From: an uncultured Thermoanaerobacteraceae bacterium
GTDB taxonomy: Bacteria; Bacillota; DSM-12270; Thermacetogeniales; Thermacetogeniaceae
DNA: 13,014 nucleotides
NCBI GenBank assembly: GCA_937914965.1
Contig: CALGIY010000280.1
Span: 1-13,014, forward strand
Reading direction: 5' to 3'
The notes below the pieces were generated by a model that saw only the letters and a list, made by a program, of their open reading frames with translations, searched no databases and had not been told where the DNA came from. Position numbers and translations under genes: made by a program. Below are positions 12,427 to 13,014 of the stretch, piece by piece. How positions within the stretch are numbered: position 1 is the stretch's first letter; each line of letters begins with the position of its first letter.

Positions 12427-12513
12427 TTAAGGATCCAAAAACAGTATGATCAGGATTAGAAAAAAAATAAAAATGAACCCACCACCAAAGAATCCCTTAC
12501 CACAGCCTCCCAT
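12427..12513 (-). CDS. Membrane micropeptide 3 (28 aa)
   Basis: This 28-aa peptide has a Gly/Cys head (MGGCGKGFFGGG) and a hydrophobic tail (FIFIFFLILIILFLDP). It keeps the FLILI core and the Asp-Pro end of micropeptide 1. It is more diverged than micropeptides 1 and 2 but has the same plan. ATG 12513 follows AAAGGAGGTCAGTTAATT, a near-perfect ribosome binding site, which strongly supports translation. A promoter candidate sits at 12586-12613. The gene is followed by a hairpin and YDE paralogue 1, giving the same cassette order as micropeptide 1 with YDE paralogue 2. Homology to the YjcZ-type group is likely from layout but not demonstrated. Confidence 0.82.
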   Translation of the reverse strand: MGGCGKGFFGGGFIFIFFLILIILFLDP

Positions 12514-12585
12514 AATTAACTGACCTCCTTTCTAACGCCAATCTGGCCTGTATTTTAGAAGAAGCCTCTGTAAGACTCCCCATAC

Positions 12586-12613
12586 CATAATATGGTCTGC
12601 AGCTGAAAGTGTT
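12586..12613 (-). promoter_or_regulatory. Candidate SigK/SigE-type promoter of micropeptide 3
   Basis: On the minus strand AAC (12611-12613), 16 nt, then CATATTATGGT, the same element and spacing as before micropeptide 1. The -10 lies within the 13-bp palindrome ACCATAATATGGT (12584-12596). The -35 begins 3 bp after the stop of the patatin gene, and no terminator lies between them. Confidence 0.5.
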
Positions 12614-12616
12614 CCT

Positions 12617-13014
12617 CTAAAACAGCAGCCTCTGTATGTCAGGAAGCGACCGAATGGCTGCCAGGCGCCCGCGTTCTAAAAGTTCCGGAACCCGGTCGAA
12701 ATCGCCAAGCTTCGCATCAAGGGCGAGGGGTTCAATAACGAGCTCAGCAGACTCAAGATCTAGCCTGGTACCCTGCAAGCTCATAATGTTGATTCCCCGC
12801 TGAACCACCTGGATCAATGTCTGTGGTTCCTGTACATTCCCTTTCCGCCTCAAACTCACCGCTGTAACTACATCTGCTCCTATTATGCGTGCTAAAGGGG
12901 CCGGGTCCATTTCTAAAAGCCCCCCATCTATGAGCAGTGTCTTCTGATAGGGAACCGGCTCAAAAACCCCGGGTATAGCACAGCTGGCCTGAACCGCTAT
13001 CCCTAAAGGAGCCT
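12617..13014 (-). CDS. Patatin-like phospholipase (RssA/NTE family), C-terminal part
   Basis: The last 131 codons are present; the 5' part, with the expected GxSxG nucleophile, lies beyond the right edge. The visible part has ASCAIPGVFEPV (residues 9-20 of the fragment), the conserved S-x-A-x-P-x-x-F stretch of patatins. IDGGLLEMDP follows, whose Asp in DGG is the second member of the Ser-Asp dyad. Then come LARIIGADVVTAVSL, a strand-turn-strand typical of the family, and a helical C-terminus. Bacterial members (RssA, YlbK) act as lipid acyl hydrolases or are uncharacterised; the substrate is not readable here. It is transcribed toward micropeptide 3, and the first sporulation-type promoter begins directly after its stop codon. 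Confidence 0.9.
   Translation of the reverse strand, partial: APLGIAVQASCAIPGVFEPVPYQKTLLIDGGLLEMDPAPLARIIGADVVTAVSLRRKGNVQEPQTLIQVVQRGINIMSLQGTRLDLESAELVIEPLALDAKLGDFDRVPELLERGRLAAIRSLPDIQRLLF

Noticed and set aside
12584..12596. ACCATAATATGGT palindrome as a repressor operator
   Set aside because: The copy before micropeptide 1 keeps only the CATATTATGGT half, and the AAC-N16 spacing fits a sigma factor -10 better. Dual use cannot be excluded.
1..13014. tRNA, rRNA, CRISPR array, insertion sequence or prophage genes
   Set aside because: I looked for them on both strands and saw no supporting sequence.

Overview
The window looks like chromosomal DNA from an endospore-forming member of the Firmicutes/Bacillota, most likely a clostridial lineage such as Peptococcaceae (Desulfotomaculum/Pelotomaculum-like). 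The reasons are a SpoIIR, a three-repeat SPOCS(DUF3794)-LysM spore-envelope protein, strong AAGGAGG-type ribosome binding sites with GTG and TTG starts, the ispE-gntR-NTP transferase order, and small glycine-rich membrane peptides of the kind seen in sporulating Firmicutes. The lineage is an inference; no rRNA or other marker gene is present. Every gene is on the minus strand except one ZIP-family transporter.

Layout, from left to right. (1) Positions 1-1978 hold ispE (MEP isoprenoid pathway), a GntR/FCD regulator whose start overlaps the ispE stop by 8 bp, and the 5' part of a MobA-like nucleotidyltransferase. They are read leftward as one operon. (2) Positions 1979-2157 hold a REP-like palindrome and a short tandem repeat. 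(3) Positions 2158-5679 are a cyanophycin module, cphB (cyanophycinase) followed by cphA (cyanophycin synthetase), so this organism probably stores and mobilises multi-L-arginyl-poly-L-aspartate. (4) Positions 5757-6479 hold a plus-strand ZIP metal transporter. It diverges from cphB and meets spoIIR tail to tail with no base between the stops. (5) Positions 6480-9701 hold spoIIR, a 513-aa SPOCS-LysM protein with a clear intrinsic terminator, and a secreted CAP-domain protein with a 51-residue X-Pro spacer.

(6) Positions 9880-12513 are the most unusual part. They form a cluster of small uncharacterised genes: a protein with 13 consecutive Gly-X3 tetrads (the deca-GX3/Yae1-like pattern), a 139-aa unknown protein, a divergent YbaB/EbfC-like protein, two paralogous proteins of about 100 aa (here called the YDE/RPYLG family), and three membrane micropeptides of 28-36 aa that automatic gene finders would miss. 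The micropeptides end in a nearly constant hydrophobic segment. A version of that segment is also the C-terminus of one YDE paralogue and, more weakly, the other.

Two stretches repeat the same plan: promoter, micropeptide, hairpin, AAAGGGGGGAG ribosome binding site, YDE protein. This suggests a duplicated cassette. The micropeptide genes, the SPOCS-LysM gene and the 139-aa gene are each preceded by CATAYTAT-like -10 elements with an AC at 16-17 nt spacing, which resembles mother-cell sporulation sigma factor (SigK/SigE) promoters. I infer that the right half is a sporulation or spore-envelope locus with a previously undescribed micropeptide/YDE system. (7) The right edge (12617-13014) is the C-terminal part of a patatin-like phospholipase. 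No stretch longer than 300 bases lacks a gene.
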